Origin: Microbispora hainanensis
GTDB lineage: Bacteria > Actinomycetota > Actinomycetes > Streptosporangiales > Streptosporangiaceae
Reading direction: 5' to 3'
Assembly (NCBI RefSeq): GCF_036186745.1
Contig: NZ_CP108086.1
Coordinates: forward strand, 7,564,001 to 7,628,000
Length of the DNA stretch: 64,000 nt
In this document: positions 25,053 to 34,736 of the stretch, piece after piece
Numbering within the stretch: the first letter of the stretch is position 1
Layout: each line of letters starts with the position of its first letter
Position numbers and translations under genes: made by a program
The notes under the pieces: model-generated
What the model saw: only the letters and a program-made list of their open reading frames with translations
The model's database searches: none
Told to the model about the DNA's origin: nothing

Positions 25053-26239
25053 CTACTCCTCCAGCGCCGCGAGTCCGGGCAGCGTCTTGCCTTCGAGATA
25101 CTCGAGGCTCGCGCCGCCACCGGTGGAAATGTGCGAGAAGCCGTCCTCGGGCAGGCCGAGCCTGCGCACGGCCGCCGCCGAGTCGCCGCCGCCGACCACG
25201 GTGAACGCCTTGGAGTTCACCAGCGCCTCGGCCACCGCGCGGGTGCCGCCGGAGAACGCGTCGAACTCGAACACGCCCATCGGGCCGTTCCAGAACACGG
25301 TCTGCGCGTCGGCCAGTTTGGAGGCGAACAGCTCACGGGTGCGGGGGCCGATGTCCAGGCCCTCGCGGTCGGCCGGGATCGCGGTGGCGTCCACGACCTC
25401 GTACGGCGCGTCGGGGCCGAACTCCGTGGCGGCCAGCACGTCCACCGGCAGCACCAGCTCGACCCCGCGCGAGGCCGCCTCTTCGAGGAAGCCCTTGACC
25501 TGGTCGATCTGGTCCTCCTGCAGCAGCGACTTGCCCACCTCGTGTCCCTGGGACTTCAGGAACGTGTAGGCCATGCCGCCGCCGATGAGCAGGCGGTCGA
25601 CCTTGGACAGCAGGTTCGCGATGACGCCGAGCTTGTCGGAGACCTTCGCGCCGCCCAGCACGACGACGTACGGCCTGGCCGGGTCCTCGGTGAGCTTGCG
25701 TAGCACCTCGACCTCGGCGAGGATCAGGTCGCCCGCCGCGTGCGGCAGCCGCTTGGGCAGGTCGTAGACGCTGGCGTGCTTGCGGTGCACCGCGCCGAAG
25801 CCGTCGCCGACGTACAGCTCGGCGAGGGCGGCCAGCTTGTCGGCGAACTCGCCCCTGACCGCGTCGTCCTTGGACTCCTCACCCGGCTCGAAGCGCAGGT
25901 TCTCCAGGAGGGCGACCTGCCCGTCCTGCAGACCCGCCACCACGCTCTGCGCGGACTCGCCGACCACGTCGGTGGCGAACGCCACGTCCTGGCCGAGCAG
26001 CTCGGCCAGCCGCCGGGAGACCGGGGCGAGCGAGTACTTCGGCGTGACGGAGCCCTTGGGGCGGCCGAGGTGGGCGGCGACGATGACCTTCGCGCCGCGC
26101 TCGACCAGCTTCTTGATCGTCGGCACCGACGCCCGGATGCGACCGTCGTCGGTGATCGTCTCCCCGTCGAGGGGGACGTTGAGGTCGGCGCGCACGAACA
26201 CGCGCCGGCCCTTCACGTCGAGCTCGTCGATTCCGATCA

Positions 26240-26240
<1 letters not shown>
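25053..26240 (-). CDS. pgk: Phosphoglycerate kinase
   Basis: Transfers the acyl phosphate of 1,3-bisphosphoglycerate to ADP. 395 residues: N-terminal substrate domain beginning RVFVRADLNVPLDG near residue 11, and C-terminal nucleotide domain with VVGGGDSAAAV near 355. ATG at 26240 is chosen over an upstream in-frame codon because it overlaps the gapA stop by one base and starts the conserved sequence. Middle gene of gapA-pgk-tpiA. Confidence 0.98.
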
Positions 26241-27244
<1,004 letters not shown>

Positions 27245-27329
27245 GGATCCGATCTCCTCGTACGTCGTGCGCCGGCGTACCGGCGCCAGGGCTGTGTTAA
27301 ACCTCAATGACAGACCTTATCGGACCCAA

Positions 27330-27345
27330 ATTGGTGTAGACCACC
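27330..27345. promoter_or_regulatory. DasR/GntR-like operator (dre-type) upstream of gapA
   Basis: ATTGGTGTAGACCACC matches 13 of 16 positions of the Streptomyces DasR consensus ACTGGTCTAGACCACT, including the central TAGACCA. DasR is a GntR-family regulator of N-acetylglucosamine and PTS genes. The match was made by eye; a related GntR-family protein could be the true ligand-binding regulator. Confidence 0.45.
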
Positions 27346-27456
27346 GGGCCGCTCTTTGACGGCGTGTCAGGCAGGACGAGCCGGTGAACGGGCCCTTCCC
27401 GCGCCGCGGCGGCCCCGCCACACCCCCTCGCCGCCCCCTCCCCGGGGCCCATGAGC

Positions 27457-27521
27457 GGGCACCCGAACGGGGCACACGAACAGGGCACACGAACAGGGCA
27501 CACGAACAGGGCTCACAACCA
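27457..27521. repeat. Five tandem 13-bp units
   Basis: Units begin at 27457, 27470, 27483, 27496 and 27509 with consensus GGGCACACGAACA; units 2 to 4 are nearly identical and the first and last are degenerate. Located in the gapA-whiA gap. Confidence 0.9.
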
Positions 27522-27598
27522 GGCGTGGGGCGGTGCGACGGGAAGGGCGGGACGGCGCACCGGCCCGGCCGCCCGGGCCTGCTCACGCCCTCCGCGGG

Positions 27599-28579
27599 CT
27601 ACTGCGCCAGCATGTCGGCGGTGAGGTTCGCCTCGGTGTTGGCGATGCCGAGGTCCTGGGCTCGCTTGTCGGCCATCGCGAGCAGCCGCCGGATGCGCCC
27701 GGCGATGGCGTCCTTGGTCAGCGGCGGGTCGGCGATCTGGCCGAGCTCCTCCAGCGACGCCTGCTTGTGCTCCACCCGCAGCCGCCCGGCGATCACCAGG
27801 TGCTCGGGGGCGTCGTCGCCGAGGATCTCCAGCGCCCGCTGCACCCTCGCGCCGGCGGCGACGGCCGCCCTGGCCGACCTGCGCAGGTTGGCGTCGTCGA
27901 AGTTGGCCAGGCGGTTGGCGGTGGCCCGCACCTCGCGGCGCATCCGCCGCTCCTCCCAGGCCAGCACGCTGTCGTGGGCGCCGAGCCGGGTCAGCAGCGC
28001 GCTGATCGCGTCGCCGTCGCGCACGACCACGCGGTCGACGCCGCGCACCTCGCGGGCCTTGGCGTGGATCTTCAGCCGCCGGGCCGAGCCGACCAGGGCC
28101 AGCGCCGCCTCCGGCCCGGGGCAGGTCACCTCCAGCGACATCGACCGGCCGGGCTCGGTCAGCGAGCCGTGCGCGAGGAACGCGCCCCGCCACGCCGCCT
28201 CCGCGTCGCAGGTGGCCCCGGACACGACCTGCCGGGGCAGACCGCGTACGGGCCGGCCGTGGTTGTCGATGAGGCCGGTCTGCCGGGCCAGCGCCTCGCC
28301 GTCCTTGTAGACGCGCACGACGTAGCGCGAGCCCTTGCGGAGACCGGCGGGGGCCAGGACCAGCACCTCGGCCTTGTGCCCGAAGACCTCGCCGATGTCC
28401 TTGATCAGCCTGCGGGCGGTGGCGTTGGTGTCGAGCTCGGCCTCGATCACGATGCGCCCGCCCACCAGGTGCAGCCCGCTGGCGAACCGCAGCAGGGTCG
28501 AAACCTCCGCCTTGCGGCAGCAGGGCTTGAGCACCGGAAGGCGGCTCAGCTCGTCTTTCACCACACCCGTCATGGCCAT
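27599..28579 (-). CDS. whiA: DNA-binding protein WhiA
   Basis: WhiA homologue, 326 residues (family 310-330). The N-terminal two-thirds is a degenerate LAGLIDADG homing-endonuclease fold (TLLRFASGLHLVGGRIVIEAELD; AAWRGAFLAHGSL). The C-terminal WhiA-type helix-turn-helix is at about 240-320 (IADPPLTKDAIAGRIRRLL). In Streptomyces WhiA is a developmental transcription factor needed for sporulation septation. ATG at 28579 is selected because GGGGGAGGA lies 9 bases upstream; longer in-frame starts lack a box. It sits between yvcK and gapA, the standard uvrC-rapZ-yvcK-whiA order. Confidence 0.97.
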   Translation of the reverse strand: MAMTGVVKDELSRLPVLKPCCRKAEVSTLLRFASGLHLVGGRIVIEAELDTNATARRLIKDIGEVFGHKAEVLVLAPAGLRKGSRYVVRVYKDGEALARQTGLIDNHGRPVRGLPRQVVSGATCDAEAAWRGAFLAHGSLTEPGRSMSLEVTCPGPEAALALVGSARRLKIHAKAREVRGVDRVVVRDGDAISALLTRLGAHDSVLAWEERRMRREVRATANRLANFDDANLRRSARAAVAAGARVQRALEILGDDAPEHLVIAGRLRVEHKQASLEELGQIADPPLTKDAIAGRIRRLLAMADKRAQDLGIANTEANLTADMLAQ

Positions 28580-28642
28580 CAGCTCGTGTCCTCCCCCAGA
28601 CAGACTCTGCCCGTCAGTCTCTCGCACCTGACGAGCACGCAA

Positions 28643-29695
28643 TCACCGCTTCTCACGGAAAATCTCATCCAGGACAGCGGCAAGACGTGGTCCGTCGTGC
28701 CGCGCAGATCCGTCATGGGCGGCCACATCGGCCAAAACGACACGCCCGCCCATCGACCCCGCCGCCTTCTCCAGCGCGCCCGGGTCGGCGACCACATCGT
28801 CGTCGGCGATCACCGCGTCGACCACCAGTGCGGGGGCGTGCTCCCTGAGCACCTCCAGGTGCCGTTCCGGAGAGAAGCCGTCGGTCTCCCCCGCCTGCGG
28901 CGCGAGGTTGAGGATCACCAGCCGCCTGGCGCTCGTCTCGTGCAGCGCCCGGGCGAGCTCGGGCACCTTCAGGTGCGGCAGCACGCTGGTGAACCATGAG
29001 CCCGGCCCGAACACCACCCAGTCGGCCGCCTCGATCGCCTCGATCGCCTGGGGGCAGGCGGGCGGGTCGGACGGCAGCAGCGAGATCGAGCGCACCCGCC
29101 CGGGCGTCAGCGCGCAGGCGACCTGCCCGCGCACCGTCGTGATCGTGCCGTCCAGCTCGACCTCCGCCTGGATGTCGAGCGGCACGGACGCCATGGGCAG
29201 CACCCGGCCGTGCGCGCCGAGCAGCCGGCCCACCCATTCCAGGCCCACGACAGGGTCTTCGAGCAGCTCCCAGAGCGCGACGATGAGGAGGTTGCCGACG
29301 GCGTGCCCGTGCAGCTCCCCCTCGCTCCTGAAACGGTGCTGGACGACCTCGCTCCAGGTCTGGCCCCACTCGTCGTCGCCGCACAGGGCCGCGAGCGCCA
29401 TCCGCAGGTCACCGGGCGGCAGGACCCCCAGCTCGCGCCGGAGACGGCCGCTGGAGCCGCCGTCGTCGGCGACCGTCACCACCGCCGTCAGGTCGTCCGT
29501 GACGGTCCTGAGGGCCGACAGGGAGGCGTACAGGCCATGGCCGCCGCCGAGCGCGACGACTTTGGGGCCCCTCACGGCGGTTGCGGGGTTCGGGGGAAAC
29601 ATCGGCCTGCCGGGGGTGGGGATGGATGTGGGGGATTTCCCTGGCTGATCGGGGACGGAGGGGTCCGCGGGTTCTTCCGGGGCGGAATCCTTCAT
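28643..29695 (-). CDS. yvcK: YvcK/CofD-family gluconeogenesis and envelope-morphology factor
   Basis: UDP-sugar-binding protein of the YvcK (CuvA/MgfK) family, which supports growth on gluconeogenic carbon and cell-wall synthesis. Signature blocks are GGGHGLYASLSALR near residue 50, TVADDGGSSGRLR near 73, and GHAVGNLLI near 130. Start is uncertain. ATG at 29695 has AGGAGG 3 bases upstream; an in-frame ATG at 29746 would add 17 residues without a box. The first 45 residues are Pro/Asp-rich and not part of the fold. Situated between rapZ and whiA. Confidence 0.94.
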   Translation of the reverse strand: MKDSAPEEPADPSVPDQPGKSPTSIPTPGRPMFPPNPATAVRGPKVVALGGGHGLYASLSALRTVTDDLTAVVTVADDGGSSGRLRRELGVLPPGDLRMALAALCGDDEWGQTWSEVVQHRFRSEGELHGHAVGNLLIVALWELLEDPVVGLEWVGRLLGAHGRVLPMASVPLDIQAEVELDGTITTVRGQVACALTPGRVRSISLLPSDPPACPQAIEAIEAADWVVFGPGSWFTSVLPHLKVPELARALHETSARRLVILNLAPQAGETDGFSPERHLEVLREHAPALVVDAVIADDDVVADPGALEKAAGSMGGRVVLADVAAHDGSARHDGPRLAAVLDEIFREKR

Positions 29696-29848
29696 CGTCC
29701 TCCTCGCCTCGCCACGAGCACCGCCCTGCGGAGCCGTGGCGCTCATGTCGTGCTGATCGGCCCGGCCCCGGCGCCGGCCGGAGCTTGCCGTACGCGGTCG
29801 CGCCCCCGGACCGGCGGAAGGCCCGGCCGGCGGCCCGGGCGGGGGCCG

Positions 29849-30718
29849 TCACTCGCGGCCCGTGTCCCGGTGGCTGACCTGGACGTCCATGCCGCGCTCA
29901 CGCAGACGGGCGCCGAGCTGCTCGGCCATCGCGACGCTGCGGTGCTTGCCTCCGGTGCAGCCCACCGCGAGAGTGGCGTACCCCTTGCCCTCACGCGCAT
30001 ACCCGGCGGCGACGATGCCGAAGACCTCCTCGTACCCGTCGAGGAACTCCTTGGCCCCGGGCTGACCGAGCACATAATCGCGCACGGGGGCGTCGAGCCC
30101 GGTCATGTGCCGCAGTTCCGGCACCCAGTGGGGATTGGGCAGGAACCGGCAGTCCACGACGAGATCGGCGTCGACCGGCAGGCCGTACTTGTAGCCGAAG
30201 GACACCACGTTCACCTTCAGCCCCGGGCGGTCCTCGCCGCCGAAGAACGACACGATCTTCTTGCGGAGCTCGTGGACGTTCAGCAGGGACGTGTCGATGA
30301 CGAGGTCGGCGTTGGCGCGGACCTCGCGCAGGATGCCGCGCTCGCGGTCGATGCCGTCGACCAGCCGCCCGTCGCCCTGGAGGGGGTGGGGACGCCGCAC
30401 GTTCTCGAACCTGCGGACCAGCTCCTCGTCGCTGGCCTCGAGGAACACCACGCGGACGCCGACACCGCGCCCGTCGAGCTCCTCGATCGCCGCGTTCAGG
30501 TCGGTGGTGAAGGCGAGGCTGCGCACGTCGACCACGGCGGCGACGCGGTCGGTCGCCATGTTCACCCGGCCCGCCTCCTCGGCGAGCGAGGACAGCAGCC
30601 CCGGCGGCAGGTTGTCGATCACGAACCAGCCGAGGTCCTCCAGGGCCTTCGCAGCGGTGCTGCGCCCCGCCCCCGACATTCCGGTGATCACCACGAATGC
30701 CGGCTCAGTCGTGCTCAT
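29849..30718 (-). CDS. rapZ: RapZ-family nucleotide-binding protein (RNase adapter protein)
   Basis: 289-residue RapZ/YvcJ protein. The P-loop GMSGAGRSTAAKAL is at residues 13-26 and the C-terminal conserved AVGCTGGKHRSVAMAEQL is near 250. In enterobacteria RapZ senses glucosamine-6-phosphate and guides sRNA decay. In Gram-positives the role is less clear but the gene is always beside yvcK and whiA, as here. ATG start at 30718; the upstream uvrC gene ends 451 bases before it, an unusually long gap filled with repeats. Confidence 0.95.
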   Translation of the reverse strand: MSTTEPAFVVITGMSGAGRSTAAKALEDLGWFVIDNLPPGLLSSLAEEAGRVNMATDRVAAVVDVRSLAFTTDLNAAIEELDGRGVGVRVVFLEASDEELVRRFENVRRPHPLQGDGRLVDGIDRERGILREVRANADLVIDTSLLNVHELRKKIVSFFGGEDRPGLKVNVVSFGYKYGLPVDADLVVDCRFLPNPHWVPELRHMTGLDAPVRDYVLGQPGAKEFLDGYEEVFGIVAAGYAREGKGYATLAVGCTGGKHRSVAMAEQLGARLRERGMDVQVSHRDTGRE

Positions 30719-31169
30719 CGCCCGCTCACCGCCTTGCCGCCCATGTCAGCCCGCTCATGTCAGCCCGCCCAACGTCAGCCCCGTCCGCCGCCCGGCCGCG
30801 TCCGTCGTCCGCCGCCCACGCCGGAATGGCCGGCCCGTACGCCGGGGACCGGGCCCGCTCCCCGGGGGAGGGACCTCTGGTGCCGGAGCATGACACCTCT
30901 TCACCTGATCGCGCCACCGCCACGCCGGGCGACTCCGACGCGCCCTGCCTGCCGCATCCTGCCCTCTGCCCGGCCTGGCCCGCTGCGCCCTGCCATCTTC
31001 CCGAGCCTGCCGGCCCTGCCATCTTCCCGAGCCTGCCGGCCCTGCCGTCTGCCCCGGCCTGGCCCGGCCTGGCCCGGCCTGCCGCGCCTCCTGCATTCCG
31101 CCCCGGCTTTCCGCCGTGGCCTTCTGCTCAGGCTTGCGCGGGACACGCCGGGGTGCTCGCGCGAGCACC
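30719..31169. other. Repeat-bearing gap between uvrC and rapZ
   Basis: 451 bases with no credible gene. It contains the 26-bp array listed separately, and elsewhere is a Pro/Ala-codon-like GC-rich sequence. A promoter for rapZ-yvcK-whiA should lie near the left end (30719-30800) but no hexamers stand out. Confidence 0.5.
30988..31083. repeat. 26-bp tandem units followed by 10-bp units
   Basis: A 26-base unit starting CCCTGCCATCTTCCCGAGCC is present at 30988-31013 and 31014-31039, with a truncated third copy. It is followed by three copies of GGCCCGGCCT-type 10-base units to about 31083. Confidence 0.85.
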
Positions 31170-33308
31170 TCAGGACCCCTGCCCCGCGGGGGACGGGCTC
31201 TCACCGCGCAGCGCCGCGACGATGGCCTCGGCGGTCGCACGGCCGATGCCGGGGACCTCGCGAATCTCCTCCGCGCTCGCCTCCCGCAGCCGCTTCACCG
31301 AGCCGAAGTGCCGCAACAGTGCCTGACGGCGTGCCGGGCCGAGACCCGGCACGTGGTCGAGCGCGCTCTCCTTGAGCGACTTCGACCTCTTCGTCCGATG
31401 GTAGGTGATAGCGAACCTGTGTGCTTCGTCACGGACGCGTTGTAACAGGTAAAGCCCCTCGCTGCTGCGCGGAAGGATCACCGGCTGGTCGTCACCGGGC
31501 AGCCAGACCTCCTCCAGCCGCTTGGCCAGCCCGCACACGGCGATGTCGTCGATCCCGAGCTCGTCCAGAGCACGCTGGGCCGCCGCCGCCTGCGCGGGGC
31601 CGCCGTCCACCACAACGAGGTTGGGCGGGTAGGCGAACTTGCGGGGCCGGCCGGTCTCCGGGTCGATCGGCGTCGCCGCGCCACCGCGCCCGGCCGATCC
31701 GTATCCGTTCGCGTCGGGCTCGCCCGCGTCGTCCTCGTCCTCGCCGCCCCCTGCTTCATCGCGCGCTGCCGCGGCGGGCCCTGCTCCATCGCGCGCCGCC
31801 GCGGCGGGCCCTGCTCCATCGCGCGCCGCGCCATTCGCGGCCACGCCGCTCACCGCCGCGCCGGGCCGTGCCACGTCGCGCCCTGCCTCGTCGTCCGTCT
31901 CGGCGTCCAGCTCGCCGGTCGCCGCCCGCTCCTCCAGGTAGCGCTTGAAGCGCCGGCAGATGACCTCGTAGATCGAGGCCACATCGCCTTCCGTGCTCCT
32001 GATGGAGAAGCGGCGGTATTCGCTCTTGCGGGCCAGGCCGTCCTCGAAGACCACCATCGAGGCCACGACGTTCTCGCCCTGGATGTGCGACACGTCGTAA
32101 CACTCGATGCGCAGCGGCGCCTGGTCGAGGTCGAGGGCGTCGGCGATCTCCTGCAGGGCCCGGCTGCGCGTGGTCAGGTCGCTCGCGCGGCGCAGCTTGT
32201 GCTGGGCGAGTGACTCCTTGGCGTTGCGCTCCACCGTCTCCATGAGGCTCTTCTTGTCGCCGCGCTGGGGAACTCGCAGGTCGACGCGGGAGCCCCGCTG
32301 CTCGCTCAGCAGCTCGATCAGCGCGGCCTCGTCCGGGGGCCGCGCGGGCACGAGGATCTCGCGGGGAATCGTCGCCTCGCCGTACATCTGCAGCAGGAAC
32401 TGCTCCACCAGCTCGCCGGGGGTGGCCTCCTCGACCTTGTCGACCACCCAGCCGCGCTGCCCGCGGATCCGGCCGCCACGCACGTAGAAGACCTGGACCG
32501 CCGCCTCAAGCGGGTCCTCGGCCAGGGCGATCACGTCGCAGTCGGTGTCGTCGCCGAGCACGACGGTCTGCTTCTCCAGGGCCCGTTGCAGCGCCTGGAT
32601 GTCGTCGCGCAGCCGCGCGGCCCGCTCGTACTCCTCCACGGCCGCCGCCTCGCGCATCTCGCGCTCCAGCCGCTTGATGAAGCGGCCGGTGTTGCCGGCC
32701 ATGAAGTCGCAGAAGTCCTCGGCGAGGGCCCGATGCTCCTCGGGGGTGACCCGGCCGACGCAGGGCGCGGAGCACTTGTCGATGTATCCCAGCAGGCAGG
32801 GTCGCCCGATCTGCCCCGCCCGCTTGAAGACTCCCGCCGAGCAGGTCCGTACGGGGAAGACGCGCAGCAGCAGGTCGACGGTCTCCCGGATGGCCCAGGC
32901 GTGCGAGTAGGGCCCGAAATATCGGGTGCCCTTCCGCTTGGCCCCGCGCATCACCTGCACCCGGGGGAAGTCCTCCCCCATCGTCACGGCCAGGTACGGG
33001 TACGACTTGTCGTCGCGATACTTGACGTTGAACCGGGGGTCGAACTCCTTGATCCAGGAGTATTCGAGCTGGAGCGCCTCGACCTCGGTGCCGACCACCG
33101 TCCAGTCCACGGACGCCGCGGTCGTCAGCATGGTCTGCGTCCGCGGGTGCAGGCCGGCGAAGTCCGCGAAGTAGGAGTTGAGCCGTTGCCGCAGGCTCTT
33201 CGCCTTGCCTACGTAGATCACCCGGCCGCCCGGGTCGCGGAAGCGATAGACGCCTGGCGACTCAGGGATCGATCCGGGCGCCGGTCGATAAGTTGCCGGA
33301 TCCGCCAC
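31170..33308 (-). CDS. uvrC: Excinuclease ABC subunit C with a repetitive insert
   Basis: Nucleotide excision repair nuclease, 712 residues against about 640-660 usual. Domain order: GIY-YIG nuclease (about 15-100, GVYRF...VIYVGKAKSLRQRL), Cys-rich segment, UVR domain (EYERAARLRDDIQALQRAL near 212), RNaseH-like endonuclease (NLVVVDGGPAQ near 545), and C-terminal double helix-hairpin-helix (VPGLGPARRQALL, VPGIGRATAEAIV). The extra length is a 60-70 residue Ala/Gly/Asp-rich insert before the endonuclease domain, with 10-residue tandem repeats. GTG at 33308 gives the conserved MADPATYRPAPGSIPESPGVY-type N-terminus; a TTG two codons earlier is possible. No ribosome-binding site is visible. Confidence 0.96.
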   Translation of the reverse strand: MADPATYRPAPGSIPESPGVYRFRDPGGRVIYVGKAKSLRQRLNSYFADFAGLHPRTQTMLTTAASVDWTVVGTEVEALQLEYSWIKEFDPRFNVKYRDDKSYPYLAVTMGEDFPRVQVMRGAKRKGTRYFGPYSHAWAIRETVDLLLRVFPVRTCSAGVFKRAGQIGRPCLLGYIDKCSAPCVGRVTPEEHRALAEDFCDFMAGNTGRFIKRLEREMREAAAVEEYERAARLRDDIQALQRALEKQTVVLGDDTDCDVIALAEDPLEAAVQVFYVRGGRIRGQRGWVVDKVEEATPGELVEQFLLQMYGEATIPREILVPARPPDEAALIELLSEQRGSRVDLRVPQRGDKKSLMETVERNAKESLAQHKLRRASDLTTRSRALQEIADALDLDQAPLRIECYDVSHIQGENVVASMVVFEDGLARKSEYRRFSIRSTEGDVASIYEVICRRFKRYLEERAATGELDAETDDEAGRDVARPGAAVSGVAANGAARDGAGPAAAARDGAGPAAAARDEAGGGEDEDDAGEPDANGYGSAGRGGAATPIDPETGRPRKFAYPPNLVVVDGGPAQAAAAQRALDELGIDDIAVCGLAKRLEEVWLPGDDQPVILPRSSEGLYLLQRVRDEAHRFAITYHRTKRSKSLKESALDHVPGLGPARRQALLRHFGSVKRLREASAEEIREVPGIGRATAEAIVAALRGESPSPAGQGS
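31751..31830 (-). repeat. 30-bp in-frame tandem repeat inside uvrC
   Basis: Units at 31751-31780, 31781-31810 and a partial 31811-31830 encode the 10-residue repeat ARDGAGPAAA (the last copy on the protein reads ARDEAGG). The length is a multiple of three, so copy-number change keeps the frame. Confidence 0.9.
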
Positions 33309-33474
33309 ACCCAAAGACTACTGGTCCACGCCGACAATCCCGCCGTCCCCGGCGGAGCCGGGCCACGGCCTTTACGCCGTAGATCACGGATGTCACGTCA
33401 GCCGGCTCCGGCTGCGGGGCACCTGTGCAGCCGTGCGCGGTGCCGGTGCGCCTCCGCCCGCGATCGGCCGGCGA

Positions 33475-34683
33475 TCAGGACGCGTTGACCTCGTCGAAGA
33501 GGGCGATGGCGTCGGCAGGATCCGGACTCACGAGGCGTTCCAGACCGGCCGTCGCGAACTTCGCCCACCTGCCGGCCCGCGCCCACATCTGCTCCTCGAA
33601 GGCGCGCACGACCCTGTCGAGATCGTCGTGGCCGGAGGCGGTGGCGACGGCCTCGGCGAGTTCGGCGCCCTCCAGCATCGCGAGGTTCGCGCCCACACCC
33701 AGCGGGGGCATCAGATGGGCGGCGTCGCCCAGCAGCGTCACCCCGCGGACGTGGGCCCAGGTGTGCCCCACGGGCAGGACGTACAGAGGTCGGTGGACGA
33801 ACGCGGTGCCGTGACGGAGAAGGTCGAGGACGGGAGCGGACCAGCCGTCGAACAGCGCCAGCACGCGCGAACGCAGGGTCTCGCCGCCGGCCTGGTCCGG
33901 CCCCGCGTCCGAACCCGCGTCCGAACCCGCGTCCGAACCCGCGTCCGAACCCGCGTCCGAACCCGCGTCCGGGTTCGCGTCCGGGTTCGCGTGCCAGTCC
34001 AGCGGCGCACGGAACTGGGCGTACACCTTGACGTGGCCGCCGCTGTTGCGCTGGGCGACGACGCCGCGGTTCACGCCGTACACGACGACCGAACCGTCGC
34101 CGATCAGCCGCGCGAGGCCGGGGTGGCGGACGTCGACGTCGTCGATCGAGGTCTCGACGGTGGTGACGCCGGTGTAATGCGGCGTCACGGACGAGACCGC
34201 CGGGCGGACCCGAGACCAGGCGCCGTCCGCGCCGGCCACGAGGTCGAACGTCTCCTGCCGCCCGTCCGCGAAACGGACCAGCACGCCGTCCGGGGTGCCC
34301 GGCACCACCTCCGTCACGCCCCGTCCCCACTGGACGTCCAGGGAACCGAGCAGCAGGTCGCGGAGCCGCCCGCGGTCGATCTCGGGATTGGCGTCGTCAT
34401 CCGGATTGTGCGGCCAGTCACGCAGGACGGTCCCGTCCGTGTCCAGGATGCGCATGGCCTGCCCCTCGGGACGGGACAGCGCCTGGAACTCCTCCAGCAG
34501 TCCCGCCTTGCTCATCGCGAGCTGGCCGAGATTTCTGTGCAGGTCGAGCGTGCCGCCCTGGGGGCGGGCGTCGGGGGCGGGATCGCGTTCGAAGACGGTG
34601 ACGGGGTGATCATGACGGTGCAGGACGCGGGCGAAGGTGAGGCCGGCGGGACCGGCGCCGATAACGGCGATACGTTGTCTCAT
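33475..34683 (-). CDS. TetX-like FAD-dependent monooxygenase
   Basis: Class A flavoprotein monooxygenase, 402 residues. The FAD-binding GAGPAGLTFARVL is at residues 9-21, the NADPH-related GADGAWSRVRP near 157, and the second FAD motif LLGDAAHLMPPLGVGANLAM near 320. Positions such as GGTLDLH near 43 and NPEIDRGRLRDLLLGSL near 98 match the tetracycline-inactivating TetX pattern. That suggests hydroxylation of a tetracycline-like or other polycyclic aromatic substrate, but the substrate is unproven. An insertion of (GSDA)5 after (NPDA)2 from a 12-bp repeat sits near residue 238. It is divergent from a Tet-repressor-like gene with a 53-base shared promoter, a resistance-module layout. Confidence 0.92.
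   Translation of the reverse strand: MRQRIAVIGAGPAGLTFARVLHRHDHPVTVFERDPAPDARPQGGTLDLHRNLGQLAMSKAGLLEEFQALSRPEGQAMRILDTDGTVLRDWPHNPDDDANPEIDRGRLRDLLLGSLDVQWGRGVTEVVPGTPDGVLVRFADGRQETFDLVAGADGAWSRVRPAVSSVTPHYTGVTTVETSIDDVDVRHPGLARLIGDGSVVVYGVNRGVVAQRNSGGHVKVYAQFRAPLDWHANPDANPDAGSDAGSDAGSDAGSDAGSDAGPDQAGGETLRSRVLALFDGWSAPVLDLLRHGTAFVHRPLYVLPVGHTWAHVRGVTLLGDAAHLMPPLGVGANLAMLEGAELAEAVATASGHDDLDRVVRAFEEQMWARAGRWAKFATAGLERLVSPDPADAIALFDEVNAS
33904..33987 (-). repeat. 12-bp in-frame tandem repeat in the TetX-like gene
   Basis: Seven units of CGCGTCCGAACC/CGCGTCCGGGTT starting every 12 bases from 33904. The protein gains NPDA twice and GSDA five times, in a surface-loop position of TetX-type enzymes. 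Confidence 0.92.
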
Positions 34684-34736
34684 GTCGATACACTGTATTT
34701 TGACGAGACGGCGTATCGCAATAGTACGATGTACGC
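34684..34736. promoter_or_regulatory. Divergent, probably leaderless promoters with operator-like inverted repeats
   Basis: Plus-strand promoter: TTGACG at 34700-34705, 16-base spacer, TAGTAC at 34722-34727, then 9 bases to the regulator ATG. Minus-strand promoter: TTGCGA at 34721-34716, 18-base spacer, TACAGT at 34697-34692, then 8 bases to the monooxygenase ATG. Both therefore place transcription starts at or near the start codons. Inverted repeats: CGATAC (34686-34691) / GTATCG (34713-34718), ATAC-ACT-GTAT (34688-34698), and GTAC-GAT-GTAC (34724-34734). These overlap the -10 elements and are candidate operator sites. Confidence 0.7.

Larger units (their letters stand above)
27245..27598 (-). 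promoter_or_regulatory. gapA upstream region
   Basis: 354 bases between whiA (stop 27599) and the gapA start. It holds the DasR-like site at 27330-27345 and the 13-bp tandem array at 27457-27521, each listed separately. No clear -35/-10 pair was picked out. The palindrome lies 85 bases before the gapA start codon, a normal operator distance. Confidence 0.5.
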
